Of a stretch of DNA of 64,000 nt, positions 17,132-24,683 are shown piece by piece (positions within the stretch are counted from its first letter, which is position 1; the number at the start of each line of letters is the position of its first letter). The DNA is from Chloroflexota bacterium. GTDB taxonomy: Bacteria; Chloroflexota; Anaerolineae; Anaerolineales; Villigracilaceae. The translations under genes and the position numbers were made by a program. The stretch spans positions 62,001-126,000 of the forward strand of contig JACRPQ010000016.1 in the NCBI GenBank assembly GCA_016223135.1. Reading direction: 5' to 3'. The notes under the pieces were generated by a model. That model was given only the letters and a program-made list of their open reading frames with translations. It had not been told where the DNA came from and searched no databases.

Positions 17132-18707
17132 AGCCTCCGGACTCAGCATCTTTTCGTAGAATATCGAGAAGATTCAGTCGGATCTGTACAAAAAGATTTC
17201 GGTCTATATCGATATCAACACGCTCAACTAAAGTATCAACAACCCGTTTCTTAAGCACAAAAATATCATGTTGCTCCTCAGGCGTCTGGGGAGCAACAAG
17301 TTTTAACTCCTCAACGCCGGCTCTCAGGTCAGCCAAGAATTCGACCACATTCTCCTCCCAATTATTCAAGGCATTAATATTGATGGTTTCTCCAAGCGTG
17401 GCAAGTTCCTGCTTAAGAGTTACCTCCTGAAAGGTAAGCTGGCTCAGCTGATATTCCATGTCATTGGTGGTAAAAGCACCTTTGCGTGCCTGGGTAATAA
17501 CCCATTGCCGCTCTGTCAGTACCGCTTCCAACTGATTCTCAATTCTTATCCGATCCTGCTCCAATGTGCCCTGGCTTTCCCTGATTTGATTAACTATCTG
17601 TCGCGCCTGACCGAGCAGGTAATCAGGTTTGTCCATCGCAGCACAAACCTTTTGCCAGACAATATCCTCCGCCTTTTTAGCCCCTATGTGCCGCGGGCAA
17701 TTTGGTGAAACCTGGTCCTTATGTGATTGTCCACAATAATAGACTCGAACGGGTGTTTTTCGCCTGATCAACTCACCCTTTCTATTCCTCTTGGACTTGT
17801 TGGTTCTTGCACCCCACTTGTAATTGCAATCACAAAAAAGCTTACCGCCGATCAGGTAATCATATTTGATGCTTCTAATCGGATGTGTCTTTTTGCTCTC
17901 CCGTACACGAAGATACCTTTCATACGTTACTGTATCAATAATGGGTTGAACCGGGATCTGGAAGGATTCACCCTTGCGAGTTTGAATCTTAATGCCATAG
18001 GCATATTCCTTGGCGGCAATCAATACTGCCTGAATACTTGACCTTGCCCATTGCATTCTCCTTGGGATGCTGCTGCCCTTTTGAGGCGCGTTCGCCGCAA
18101 TCAACCGCTTGCGAATTTCCAAAATCGGCACTCCCTCCACATACCAGGCAAAGATCTGCCTGACCCAAAACGCTTCATCCTCAACCACTTCGATGGCATC
18201 CCCAACCCGCATATAGCCGTAGCGGTCCTGCCCGGTATTTGCCTTGCCTGATTTAAGACGGGCTTTTACACCCATCGTCATGCGTTCCTTCATCCCATCC
18301 AGCTCCATTTGTGCAACCCACGCACGAAGCGGAGCAATCTTGGGATCAAAAGTTTCCCTGGCAAGCATGATCTGTATCTTGTGTTCCTGAATGGTCTCCA
18401 ACACCAGAAGCATGGAACGCATACCCCGGTAAAGACGATCTTCACGCCATGCAAGAATGATGTCAAATTCACCCTTGGATGCGTCTCTAAGCATGGACAA
18501 CAACCCGGGGCGGTCGGATCGCGTGCCGGATGGCTCCACCAATTTATTCCGGACACGATATTTTTCAATATCCCGATACACTCCGACTATCTTCAATCCC
18601 TGATCAGCAGCCAATTTCCGACAATCCGCTTCCTGCTCCGCCGGACTTGATTTCTCACCTTGATGTTCAGAAGATGTGCGAACATAAATCACTGCACGTG
18701 GTTTCAT
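17040..18707 (-). CDS. Large serine recombinase 1
   Basis: A 555-residue site-specific recombinase. The resolvase domain begins AVIYVRTSSEHQGEK with the catalytic Ser12, plus DRLYRG and GMKERMTMGVKARL. A recombinase domain follows (DRYGYMRVG, QIFAWYVEGV), then a zinc-ribbon-like part (CDCNY, later C and NCPRH) and a coiled coil around residues 375-440. It would integrate or excise the element by cutting att sites through a 5'-phosphoserine link. GGAG precedes the ATG by 6 bp. It lies 13 bp behind a paralogue in one operon. Its last 30 or so residues are encoded antisense to the DUF35 gene, so they may differ between integrated and excised forms. Confidence 0.92.
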   Translation of the reverse strand: MKPRAVIYVRTSSEHQGEKSSPAEQEADCRKLAADQGLKIVGVYRDIEKYRVRNKLVEPSGTRSDRPGLLSMLRDASKGEFDIILAWREDRLYRGMRSMLLVLETIQEHKIQIMLARETFDPKIAPLRAWVAQMELDGMKERMTMGVKARLKSGKANTGQDRYGYMRVGDAIEVVEDEAFWVRQIFAWYVEGVPILEIRKRLIAANAPQKGSSIPRRMQWARSSIQAVLIAAKEYAYGIKIQTRKGESFQIPVQPIIDTVTYERYLRVRESKKTHPIRSIKYDYLIGGKLFCDCNYKWGARTNKSKRNRKGELIRRKTPVRVYYCGQSHKDQVSPNCPRHIGAKKAEDIVWQKVCAAMDKPDYLLGQARQIVNQIRESQGTLEQDRIRIENQLEAVLTERQWVITQARKGAFTTNDMEYQLSQLTFQEVTLKQELATLGETININALNNWEENVVEFLADLRAGVEELKLVAPQTPEEQHDIFVLKKRVVDTLVERVDIDIDRNLFVQIRLNLLDILRKDAESGGSTAGVQNFEVGTYTRTQSIRARRHRCAFCA

Positions 18708-18720
18708 TGTTATCTCCAGA

Positions 18721-20427
18721 TTACATGCCCTGCATGATCCAATTGGCGCTCACCCGGATATGACCTATCAGCGATTTGAATCCTGTTGTTCTACTGGAAG
18801 GATTTGATCGATTTCCAGTTCCGCCCGTCGGCCACTGTCCACCATTGCTGGAACTGCCGCCATTGCCGGTTGTATTCTCCAAAATGCCCAGCAGATGCAG
18901 GCGAATCGTCACGGTGAACTGGTGATCCCGGTCAACGGAAACTTTTTCCACAAGGGTTTCAATAATCTGGCGTTTCAACTCAACGACTCTTCGCTGTTCA
19001 GCGGGAGCTTCAGGCATGCGATGCAATGCCTGAATGCCCTCCTTCAAATCAGCAAGATATTGCTGAACCTTTCCCTCCCAATCAACCAGCAATTGAGCAT
19101 CAACCGCATCCTGGATGGCATTCAGTTGCTTCTTTAGGTCCACCTCTCTTATGGACATATCCATCAAATGTTGATCCATGTCAGCCTCGGAGATAACCCC
19201 CTTCCTCGCCTGGGTGATCACCCATTGCCGGCCCACGACCAGGTTGTCCAATTCCTTCTCAATGAGTTCCTTGTCGTTCCCGCTTATCAGCGCATCCGTT
19301 TTCAACTCATCGACCAGAATCTTCGCCTGTTCCAGGAGAAGTTCGGGGTGATTGATGGCATTACAAACCTGCCGCCAGACATTTCGATCCGCCTCCGCAT
19401 TTTTTACGTAACGCGGACAATCAGGGGATATAAGTTCGTCGTGCTTGCAAACACAGGTGTAATTGCCCCGAATCCTGCCGACTTCCCATTCGCCATCCCA
19501 TTGATCGCGGGATGATTTCGAGATGCGAATTCCCATCTTGTAACCGCATGGACAGTAAAGCAAACCCCGGATCAGAAAATCAATTTTTGGAACCTGTTGC
19601 GCCGGATGGATATAACTCTCCCTCAACTCCATGAATTTTCGATAGGTATCCATATCCAGAATGGGGATAAGCTTCATTTGAAATTGTTCCCCTTCCCGAC
19701 TCTGGGTTTTGACGCCCCTGGCATAGTCGCCGGCTCCGTGCAGAATTCCCTTAAGGCTGTTGAAAGACCACGGGATTCGACGAATAGCCGTCGTATCCTT
19801 TTGAGGGGCATTTGCCGCGATCAAGCGTCTGCGCATCTCGCGCATCGAAACGCCGGCGATATACCAGGCAAATATCTGCTGGACCCATTTCGCCTCCTCC
19901 GGAACCACTTCGATCTGTTCCCCCACACGGCGATAGCCATACCGATCCTGACCCGAATTCGCCTTGCCAGCCTTGAGACGCGCCTTCACCCCCATCGTCA
20001 TGCGTTCCTTGATATTCTCCAGTTCCACCTGGGCGAGCCAGGCTTTCAAGGGAGCCGTTGCCGGATCAAAGGTTTCCAGCGCCAGCATGATGGTCAGGTT
20101 GTGCTGTTGGATCGTTTCAAGGATCAACAGCATTGCCCGCATGCCGCGATAAAGCCTGTCCTCCCGCCATGCGAGAATGACATCGAACTGATCGTCAGCG
20201 GCATCGCGAAGCATTGCCAGCATCGCAGGGCGGTCATAGCGTGTCCCAGAGGGTTCCACCCATTTGTTTTTGACACGATACCGTTCGATATCGCGATATA
20301 CATTGACAACCACCAGCCCCTGTTGTGCGGCAAACTTCCGGCAATCCGATTCCTGTTCGGCAGGGCTGCATTTTTCGCCCTGTTGTTCGGATGATGTGCG
20401 GACATAAATCACTGCTCTTTTACCCAT
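18721..20427 (-). CDS. Large serine recombinase 2 (tandem paralogue)
   Basis: A 568-residue paralogue of the neighbouring recombinase, with the same order: catalytic Ser12 in VIYVRTSSEQQGEK, DRLYRG, GQDRYGYRRVG, a zinc-binding CPCGYKMG segment with later cysteines, and a coiled coil. It ends in a Gly/Ser-rich tail. The start at 20427 is chosen because GGAG lies 6 bp upstream; an in-frame codon four residues earlier has no such site. It precedes recombinase 1 in the operon. The pair may act as a heteromer, as CcrA and CcrB do in SCCmec, or one may serve integration and the other excision; sequence alone does not decide. Confidence 0.92.
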   Translation of the reverse strand: MGKRAVIYVRTSSEQQGEKCSPAEQESDCRKFAAQQGLVVVNVYRDIERYRVKNKWVEPSGTRYDRPAMLAMLRDAADDQFDVILAWREDRLYRGMRAMLLILETIQQHNLTIMLALETFDPATAPLKAWLAQVELENIKERMTMGVKARLKAGKANSGQDRYGYRRVGEQIEVVPEEAKWVQQIFAWYIAGVSMREMRRRLIAANAPQKDTTAIRRIPWSFNSLKGILHGAGDYARGVKTQSREGEQFQMKLIPILDMDTYRKFMELRESYIHPAQQVPKIDFLIRGLLYCPCGYKMGIRISKSSRDQWDGEWEVGRIRGNYTCVCKHDELISPDCPRYVKNAEADRNVWRQVCNAINHPELLLEQAKILVDELKTDALISGNDKELIEKELDNLVVGRQWVITQARKGVISEADMDQHLMDMSIREVDLKKQLNAIQDAVDAQLLVDWEGKVQQYLADLKEGIQALHRMPEAPAEQRRVVELKRQIIETLVEKVSVDRDHQFTVTIRLHLLGILENTTGNGGSSSNGGQWPTGGTGNRSNPSSRTTGFKSLIGHIRVSANWIMQGM

Positions 20428-20517
20428 AGAAAACTCCAAAAAGTTTTGTTATTTGTTTTGTTTCGATACCTGAAGGGATCATGGCTGGCTGGATCCCTTT
20501 AGGTCATTCCTGAACTG

Positions 20518-20772
20518 CTATAGTTGCAACTTGACCAATGCCTCCCGGAAAAGCTGGTCGCCCAACACCTGGGCCTGCTCCTCCCGGGTCAACCCCAATC
20601 TGGCAGTGACATCAAAAAGAAGCAGCCCAACCGAGGCGGGAACATTGATCAGGCTGTCCCCTTCCGCAGCCTGCTCCCATTCCTGGCGCAGCACGGAGAG
20701 ATTTGCGAGAGTTGACGCCCGGTCTGGCATGACCACCCGGGCGGCTTTACGAGTCAAAAATTGAACATCCAT
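20518..20772 (-). CDS. Small acidic protein, first gene of the recombinase operon
   Basis: The 84-residue product (MDVQFLTRKAARVVMPDRAS...) is not a family I recognise. It looks helical and carries LTREEQAQVLGDQLF, which could be a helix-turn-helix. AGGAG lies 7 bp before the ATG. It is the first gene after a structured leader and is followed about 90 bp later by recombinase 2, so a role as accessory or directionality factor is possible but only inferred from position. Confidence 0.65.
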   Translation of the reverse strand: MDVQFLTRKAARVVMPDRASTLANLSVLRQEWEQAAEGDSLINVPASVGLLLFDVTARLGLTREEQAQVLGDQLFREALVKLQL

Positions 20773-20789
20773 AGGTTGTCTCCTTGTTT

Positions 20790-20851
20790 GGGCGTTTCAC
20801 TTCCCCCAGCCGGAAAGCAAAACGCCCCGATGGAATCCCACCAGGGCGTTT
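20790..20851 (-). promoter_or_regulatory. Structured leader with two mutually exclusive hairpins
   Basis: In the minus-strand leader of the recombinase operon three segments can pair in two ways. Segment A (AAACGCCC, complement of 20844-20851) pairs with B (GGGCGTTT, complement of 20820-20827), and B can instead pair with C (AAACGCCC, complement of 20790-20797). The A:B hairpin is followed by a short T-run. The B:C hairpin ends about 5 bp before the AGGAG site. This is the layout of an attenuator or RNA switch. No ligand or leader peptide is visible. Confidence 0.5.
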
Positions 20852-20952
20852 GCAGAGGCTATAATACGAATAGCCCGCCTACCGCTGATATCGGTGGGTT
20901 GGGTCAGGGCGTGTATCGTGTTCCAGCACTTTACGCGCCCGTTATTCGGTGC

Positions 20953-20980
20953 AAATACATTTTACCAGTAAAATGTATTT
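20953..20980. promoter_or_regulatory. Perfect 12-bp inverted repeat, possible operator
   Basis: AAATACATTTTA (20953-20964) and TAAAATGTATTT (20969-20980) are perfect inverse copies around CCAG. The site lies between the excisionase-like gene and the recombinase operon leader. It could bind a dimeric repressor or the excisionase-like protein, or end transcription from the gene at 21015-21227. The plus strand continues with a run of T, but no plus-strand gene precedes it. Confidence 0.5.
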
Positions 20981-21014
20981 TTAACAAGCAAACAACGGAT
21001 CGTGTAAAAAGGAT

Positions 21015-21227
21015 TTATTTTTTGATCACTTTGGGACCATGCCGCCTATCGTCGGATTTTTCCGCAGTTTTCAGATAGGACAGCAGGGACTTTTTGCTGA
21101 TTGCCCAGACCGGACCAAATTTATGGGCAACCACCTTCCCCGCTCGAACAATGATGCGCAGATATTCGGCATGATAACCGCTTACTTTCGCCGCCTGTTG
21201 GATTGTCAGCCATTCGTCATCAGTCAT
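21015..21227 (-). CDS. Excisionase-like / MerR-type HTH protein
   Basis: A 70-residue protein beginning MTDDEWLTIQQAAKVSGYHAEYLRIIVRAGKV, the pattern of a winged helix-turn-helix of the excisionase (HTH_17) type, with a basic C-terminal tail (KSDDRRHGPKVIKK). Such small proteins bend att DNA or set recombination direction, or act as repressors. Its position just upstream of the recombinase operon favours a recombination directionality factor. The role is inferred from fold and place. Confidence 0.75.
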   Translation of the reverse strand: MTDDEWLTIQQAAKVSGYHAEYLRIIVRAGKVVAHKFGPVWAISKKSLLSYLKTAEKSDDRRHGPKVIKK

Positions 21228-21339
21228 TATTTGCGCTCCAACAGGGAATTATACCTGTCGTTCACAGCGAGGGATACGCCCAGTGTATTAAATTTTCAAT
21301 TGAGACAAACCATGCAAAGCCTCCAATCATTATCATTCG

Positions 21340-21537
21340 CTATTCATCGCGACGTACAACAGCCTTCTTCTTTTTTCGTGGTTGATGAACCTGCTGATCC
21401 GGTTTTGGATCCAGCGGTTCCGTCTTTTCATCCGCAGCCTGCCGGCGCAATCGAACTTTTCGACCATACTCTGCGATTGCCCTGAACATCAGTCGCAGGG
21501 CAATGCGATCTGCATCCAATGGAGGAGTGTTTTCCAA
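21340..21537 (-). CDS. Small basic hypothetical protein with TTG start
   Basis: A 65-residue protein (LENTPPLDADRIALRLMFRAIAEYGRKVRLRR...) with a strongly basic tail ending KPDQQVHQPRKKKKAVVRRDE. The start is TTG at 21537, supported by GGAGG 8 bp upstream. I do not recognise a family. The helical N-terminal half and basic tail suggest a DNA- or RNA-binding accessory protein of the element. Confidence 0.6.
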   Translation of the reverse strand: MENTPPLDADRIALRLMFRAIAEYGRKVRLRRQAADEKTEPLDPKPDQQVHQPRKKKKAVVRRDE

Positions 21538-21816
21538 GATCAGTCCTCCCGCATATTTATTTTCATTTTCATCATCACATTACTTCCTCTTCATTCAATG
21601 TTGTACTTCCCCACTGTTTTACAAGGCGAGAGTCAAGTTTGAGTTCAGTATGTTTGATAATTTGATTATGAAAATTCAGATCCACTGTCAAAATCAAATG
21701 CGATTAACCATCGGAGCATCTATTTCCTATAAATAATGTCCTATTTATCGAATTTCAAAAATGTAAGCAATTTTTATCTTCTTTGTGAAATTTATCTCAG
21801 GTAGAATCCTCGCCCC
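21538..21816. other. AT-rich divergent control region
   Basis: This 279-bp gap separates a minus-strand and a plus-strand gene and is clearly more AT-rich than its surroundings. A TAGAAT box ends about 9 bp before the ATG at 21817, so that message may be leaderless. No strong inverted repeat or known RNA was seen. Confidence 0.45.
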
Positions 21817-22485
21817 ATGAAACTTTATTCCTTGATTCGAGCCAATAAATATGGTTCACCCAAAAAAATGATCCTGATTGTCCTGCTCAAGATTGCCCTC
21901 ATAGGTATTTTGCTGCATATCACCTGGTCTTATGACAACCTCGAAACCGGGCTGGGCACCGCAATGGCGCAAGTCGCCATCATGTATCATGTGGTCCTGC
22001 TGATGATATTGGTCACGGTTGGAGTTGGTCTCGGTCTTTGGATCGACCAGTTGATCCGTTTGAAGAAATCCATCTTCCATCATCCGCAAAAAGGAAGCTG
22101 GACCGAGGCGTTCATGAATCTGTGGGGCTATGAATTGAAGGAAAAGGAAGTGGTGCAAATCCAAACCACTCCCCCTGAACCACAGATGATCGAACCCTTT
22201 GACCTCTTCAACATGCCGGCTCGACGCGGTCGCAAACCCACTTTTCCCCTGGAGCGCTGGCTCCCCATTGCCATGAAGTGGGAAAATCGCGACCCGATGC
22301 GCGATGCCTTCACGCTTGGGGAATTGATCGCCGAGCATCTGGGAACCAATTCAGACGGCTCCCCGATTGTCTCCGAACAAACCTACTACAGTGTCTGGCG
22401 GCAGCGCGCGATTGATGAAATCCGCCGCCGGGCAAAGGCGAAAAAGTCCGCCCGCATACAGGAGCGCGAAAAAGAAATCGCGTAA
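21817..22485 (+). CDS. Two-TM membrane protein with C-terminal basic helical domain
   Basis: A 222-residue protein of unknown function. Two hydrophobic segments lie at about residues 18-36 (MILIVLLKIALIGILLHIT) and 51-76. A cytoplasmic part contains RRGRKPTFPLERW, an AT-hook-like sequence, then a helical domain with QTYYSVWRQRAIDEIRRRAK that could be a helix-turn-helix. A membrane-anchored DNA-binding protein is one reading. It stands alone before the partition operon, separated by a strong terminator. Confidence 0.65.
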   Translation: MKLYSLIRANKYGSPKKMILIVLLKIALIGILLHITWSYDNLETGLGTAMAQVAIMYHVVLLMILVTVGVGLGLWIDQLIRLKKSIFHHPQKGSWTEAFMNLWGYELKEKEVVQIQTTPPEPQMIEPFDLFNMPARRGRKPTFPLERWLPIAMKWENRDPMRDAFTLGELIAEHLGTNSDGSPIVSEQTYYSVWRQRAIDEIRRRAKAKKSARIQEREKEIA

Positions 22486-22708
22486 GCAAGGCAACTGCAA
22501 GTTCAATTCAGGGAGGAAGCAAACTGGAACCCATACGTCAGGATATTTCCTGAAAAGCGTTTCCAATCATTTTGGATTCAAATTTTCCAAAACAATACAA
22601 CCAGTCACATTGGCGATTCACGCCACTCAACCATTTAATTTTTGCATTTATGAATTTCCGTAGAATTCCCATAAATCAAACTGGGTAATTCCTTGACTCA
22701 CGCCTGAT

Positions 22709-22748
22709 AAAAGAGCCGTCACTGTACGGCTCTTTTATTTTTTTCACA
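22709..22748 (+). terminator. Intrinsic terminator just ahead of the par operon
   Basis: AAAAGAGCCGT (22709-22719) and ACGGCTCTTTT (22726-22736) form a perfect 11-bp stem with a 6-nt loop, followed by a T-rich run. It lies only about 10 bp before the ribosome site of the next gene. It can end the upstream message, but it may also work as an attenuator within the leader of the par operon. Confidence 0.85.
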
Positions 22749-22758
22749 CGAGGTGAAC

Positions 22759-22974
22759 ATGGCGAAAGTCATCATCCATTTGCGGGATTACGAACTGACC
22801 GCGCTGAACGATCTGGCGCAGCGTGAGTACCGCGCTCCCAAGGCTCAGGCAGCCTTGATCATCCGCAGGGAACTGCAAAAGCTGGGCATGATCCCGGTCG
22901 AAACACCCATTCCAACCCAATCCGACATCCACCCTGTGGATGAACCAAACCAGTTGGAAATGAAAGGAGGGTAA
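22759..22974 (+). CDS. Small ribbon-helix-helix-like protein
   Basis: A 71-residue protein beginning MAKVIIHLRDYELTALNDLAQREYRAPKAQAALIIRREL, which fits a ribbon-helix-helix fold with one strand and two helices, followed by a proline-rich tail. The ATG at 22759 is preferred, with GAGG 5 bp upstream; a GTG at 22753 is also open. It is first in the partition operon and may autoregulate it. The call rests on predicted fold only. Confidence 0.6.
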   Translation: MAKVIIHLRDYELTALNDLAQREYRAPKAQAALIIRRELQKLGMIPVETPIPTQSDIHPVDEPNQLEMKGG

Positions 22975-22977
22975 ATC

Positions 22978-23073
22978 ATGATTGCAGGAATTCTTTCCGG
23001 TGTGGCAACCTGCTTCGGCCCTATCGCAGTGGGGCTGATCATCGTTCTGCTGGTGATCGCGTTTCTCCGCTAA
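22978..23073 (+). CDS. 31-residue single-TM small protein
   Basis: A short frame MIAGILSGVATCFGPIAVGL followed by IIVLLVIAFLR codes for a nearly wholly hydrophobic peptide with one membrane span. A strong AAGGAGG site lies 7 bp upstream and overlaps the end of the previous gene, and parA starts 29 bp later. It is too short for routine calling, but the ribosome site and tight spacing support translation. Its function is unknown. Confidence 0.6.
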   Translation: MIAGILSGVATCFGPIAVGLIIVLLVIAFLR

Positions 23074-23102
23074 TCCATAACCCATTCGAGGAAATCCATC
23101 TT

Positions 23103-23873
23103 ATGTCCACCAAAGTTATTTGCATTGCCAATCAAAAGGGCGGGGTCGGCAAAACCACCACCGCCGTTTCCCTTGCCCACGGTCTTTCCCAAAAGGGCCG
23201 GCGCGTTCTGCTGATCGATCTGGACCCACAGGGACAATCCGCCACCGCCCTGGGACGCAACCCCGAGCCCGGCGCGTTTTATCTGCTCACAATGGGAAGC
23301 ACCCCCCAGGAGACCACCTTTGTGCAGTCGTGGGTGCGTTTTTCCGGACGGGAGGGATTGTATTTATTACCGGGTGACCAGCAGACAATGGCAGCCCAGA
23401 CCGTGCTCAACGCGCAGGATAAACCCATCTCCGCCATCCGCCAATCGATCCAACGCTTCTTCAAGGATGGACTTCATTACATCCTCTTCGATACGGCGCC
23501 CAGTGTGGGCGGTATCCAGGAACGTGCGGTCTGGGCCTCTGACCTGGTGATCGTGCCAACTGCCACCGAGTTCCTTTCTGCAGACGGCGTCTCGAAGGTG
23601 CTGCTCATGATGAGTGTGCTTCAGGAAAAGAAAAACTGGCGCGGAAATCTATTGGGCATCCTGCCGACCTTCTTCGACGAACAAACCCGCGAGAGCAAAG
23701 CCACAATGGAAACCCTAATGGAACGGTTTGATACGAGTGTCCTGCCGCCCATCCATCGCTCCACACTGCTCAGAGAATGCGCCGCCGAAGGCAAGACGAT
23801 CTTTGAAATGGACGAACTATGTCGCGCCGCGAAGCAGTATCAGGCGCTGACCCAGCATGTGATGAAGTTCTAG
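23103..23873 (+). CDS. parA: ParA/Soj-type partition ATPase
   Basis: A 256-residue deviant Walker A ATPase with KGGVGKTT (residues 11-18), LIDLDPQGQSATALG and the later motif ILFDTAPSVGG. ParA proteins move DNA by forming ATP-dependent nucleoid-bound gradients with a centromere-binding partner. The gene stands in an operon with a duplicated-domain protein 8 bp downstream. No ParB of the classical HTH type is present. A partition system suggests that the element has an extrachromosomal, plasmid-like phase. Confidence 0.92.
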   Translation: MSTKVICIANQKGGVGKTTTAVSLAHGLSQKGRRVLLIDLDPQGQSATALGRNPEPGAFYLLTMGSTPQETTFVQSWVRFSGREGLYLLPGDQQTMAAQTVLNAQDKPISAIRQSIQRFFKDGLHYILFDTAPSVGGIQERAVWASDLVIVPTATEFLSADGVSKVLLMMSVLQEKKNWRGNLLGILPTFFDEQTRESKATMETLMERFDTSVLPPIHRSTLLRECAAEGKTIFEMDELCRAAKQYQALTQHVMKF

Positions 23874-23881
23874 GAGTGGAT

Positions 23882-24484
23882 ATGACCGGAAGACGCGACC
23901 CCTTTGACAAGACCGAAACACCCAACCCCGTTCAACCACCCAGCCTCTATGACTCGCTGCGTGTGGCAGCGCCGCGCAAGCGCAACCGTCAGTGGGAAAA
24001 ACAGCAACAGAGCCGCAAGGTGGTCTATCGCGGCATCGATCCCAAACTGGCATTGAAAGTCAAGGCAATAGCCGACGACCTGCTGGTTCCCTCAGGTGAG
24101 GTGGCGTGTGTGGTGCTCGACTACGCCCTGCGTTCCTATGAACGCGGGGATTTCGATCTCCATCCCCGACCCAATCCGGAACGCATGCGCATGACTCTCT
24201 TCCCACGAAGCGACTCCTCACATTCGTTCAACAGACCTCAACGTACTGCCAAACATAAACGACCGGAGGCCTTGTGGAAGGTCATCACCACCTGGCGCGG
24301 CTTCCCGCCCGAACTCAAACAGGAACTGGCGGCGCTGGCCTCCGAGGATGGCTTGCATGTACCCATCGGGGAATTGATCACAGCCCTGCTGCGCTTTGGT
24401 CTGAAAGCCTATGAAACAGGATTGTTGAGGCTGGAACCCAAACCGAAATCCACCACATTCACTTTAGCGCACAAAGGCAAATGA
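23882..24484 (+). CDS. Tandem ribbon-helix-helix-like protein, putative ParA partner
   Basis: A 200-residue protein with two related segments of about 45 residues. The first (about 46-90) contains YRGIDPKLALKVKAIADDL and ends in YALRSYERGDF. The second (about 140-184) contains RGFPPELKQELAALASEDG and ends in FGLKAYETGLL. Each looks like a strand-helix-helix unit, so the protein may be a pseudo-dimeric RHH DNA-binding factor. AGGAG lies 5 bp before the ATG. Directly behind parA it is the natural candidate for the centromere-binding partner. No named family is recognised. Confidence 0.65.
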   Translation: MTGRRDPFDKTETPNPVQPPSLYDSLRVAAPRKRNRQWEKQQQSRKVVYRGIDPKLALKVKAIADDLLVPSGEVACVVLDYALRSYERGDFDLHPRPNPERMRMTLFPRSDSSHSFNRPQRTAKHKRPEALWKVITTWRGFPPELKQELAALASEDGLHVPIGELITALLRFGLKAYETGLLRLEPKPKSTTFTLAHKGK

Positions 24485-24531
24485 TGAAGTTCCACCAAAA
24501 AAAACTTTTTCAATGGAATGAGATGAGGGAC

Positions 24532-24560
24532 GCAGGCGGCATGGACAACGTGCCGCCTGC
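24532..24560. promoter_or_regulatory. 10-bp inverted repeat upstream of the initiator gene
   Basis: GCAGGCGGCA (24532-24541) and TGCCGCCTGC (24551-24560) flank a 9-base loop. It is the main feature of the 199-bp gap between the ParA-partner and initiator genes. It could be an operator, a partition site or an RNA hairpin; there is no T-run. Confidence 0.45.
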
Positions 24561-24683
24561 ATCCTGTCCACGCGCCGCCCACACATCCGCCTGCACTGCC
24601 GCCTACGTCGAACGCTCAGGAAGGGCTGAGGCGAAAGAAATCCACCATGAACGGTCTGGGAGACCCAGGCTTGTTTTACGGGG

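Noticed and set aside
19597-20394. 265-codon plus-strand frame opposite recombinase 2
   Set aside because: It is a shadow of the recombinase gene, which has catalytic motifs and a good ribosome site.
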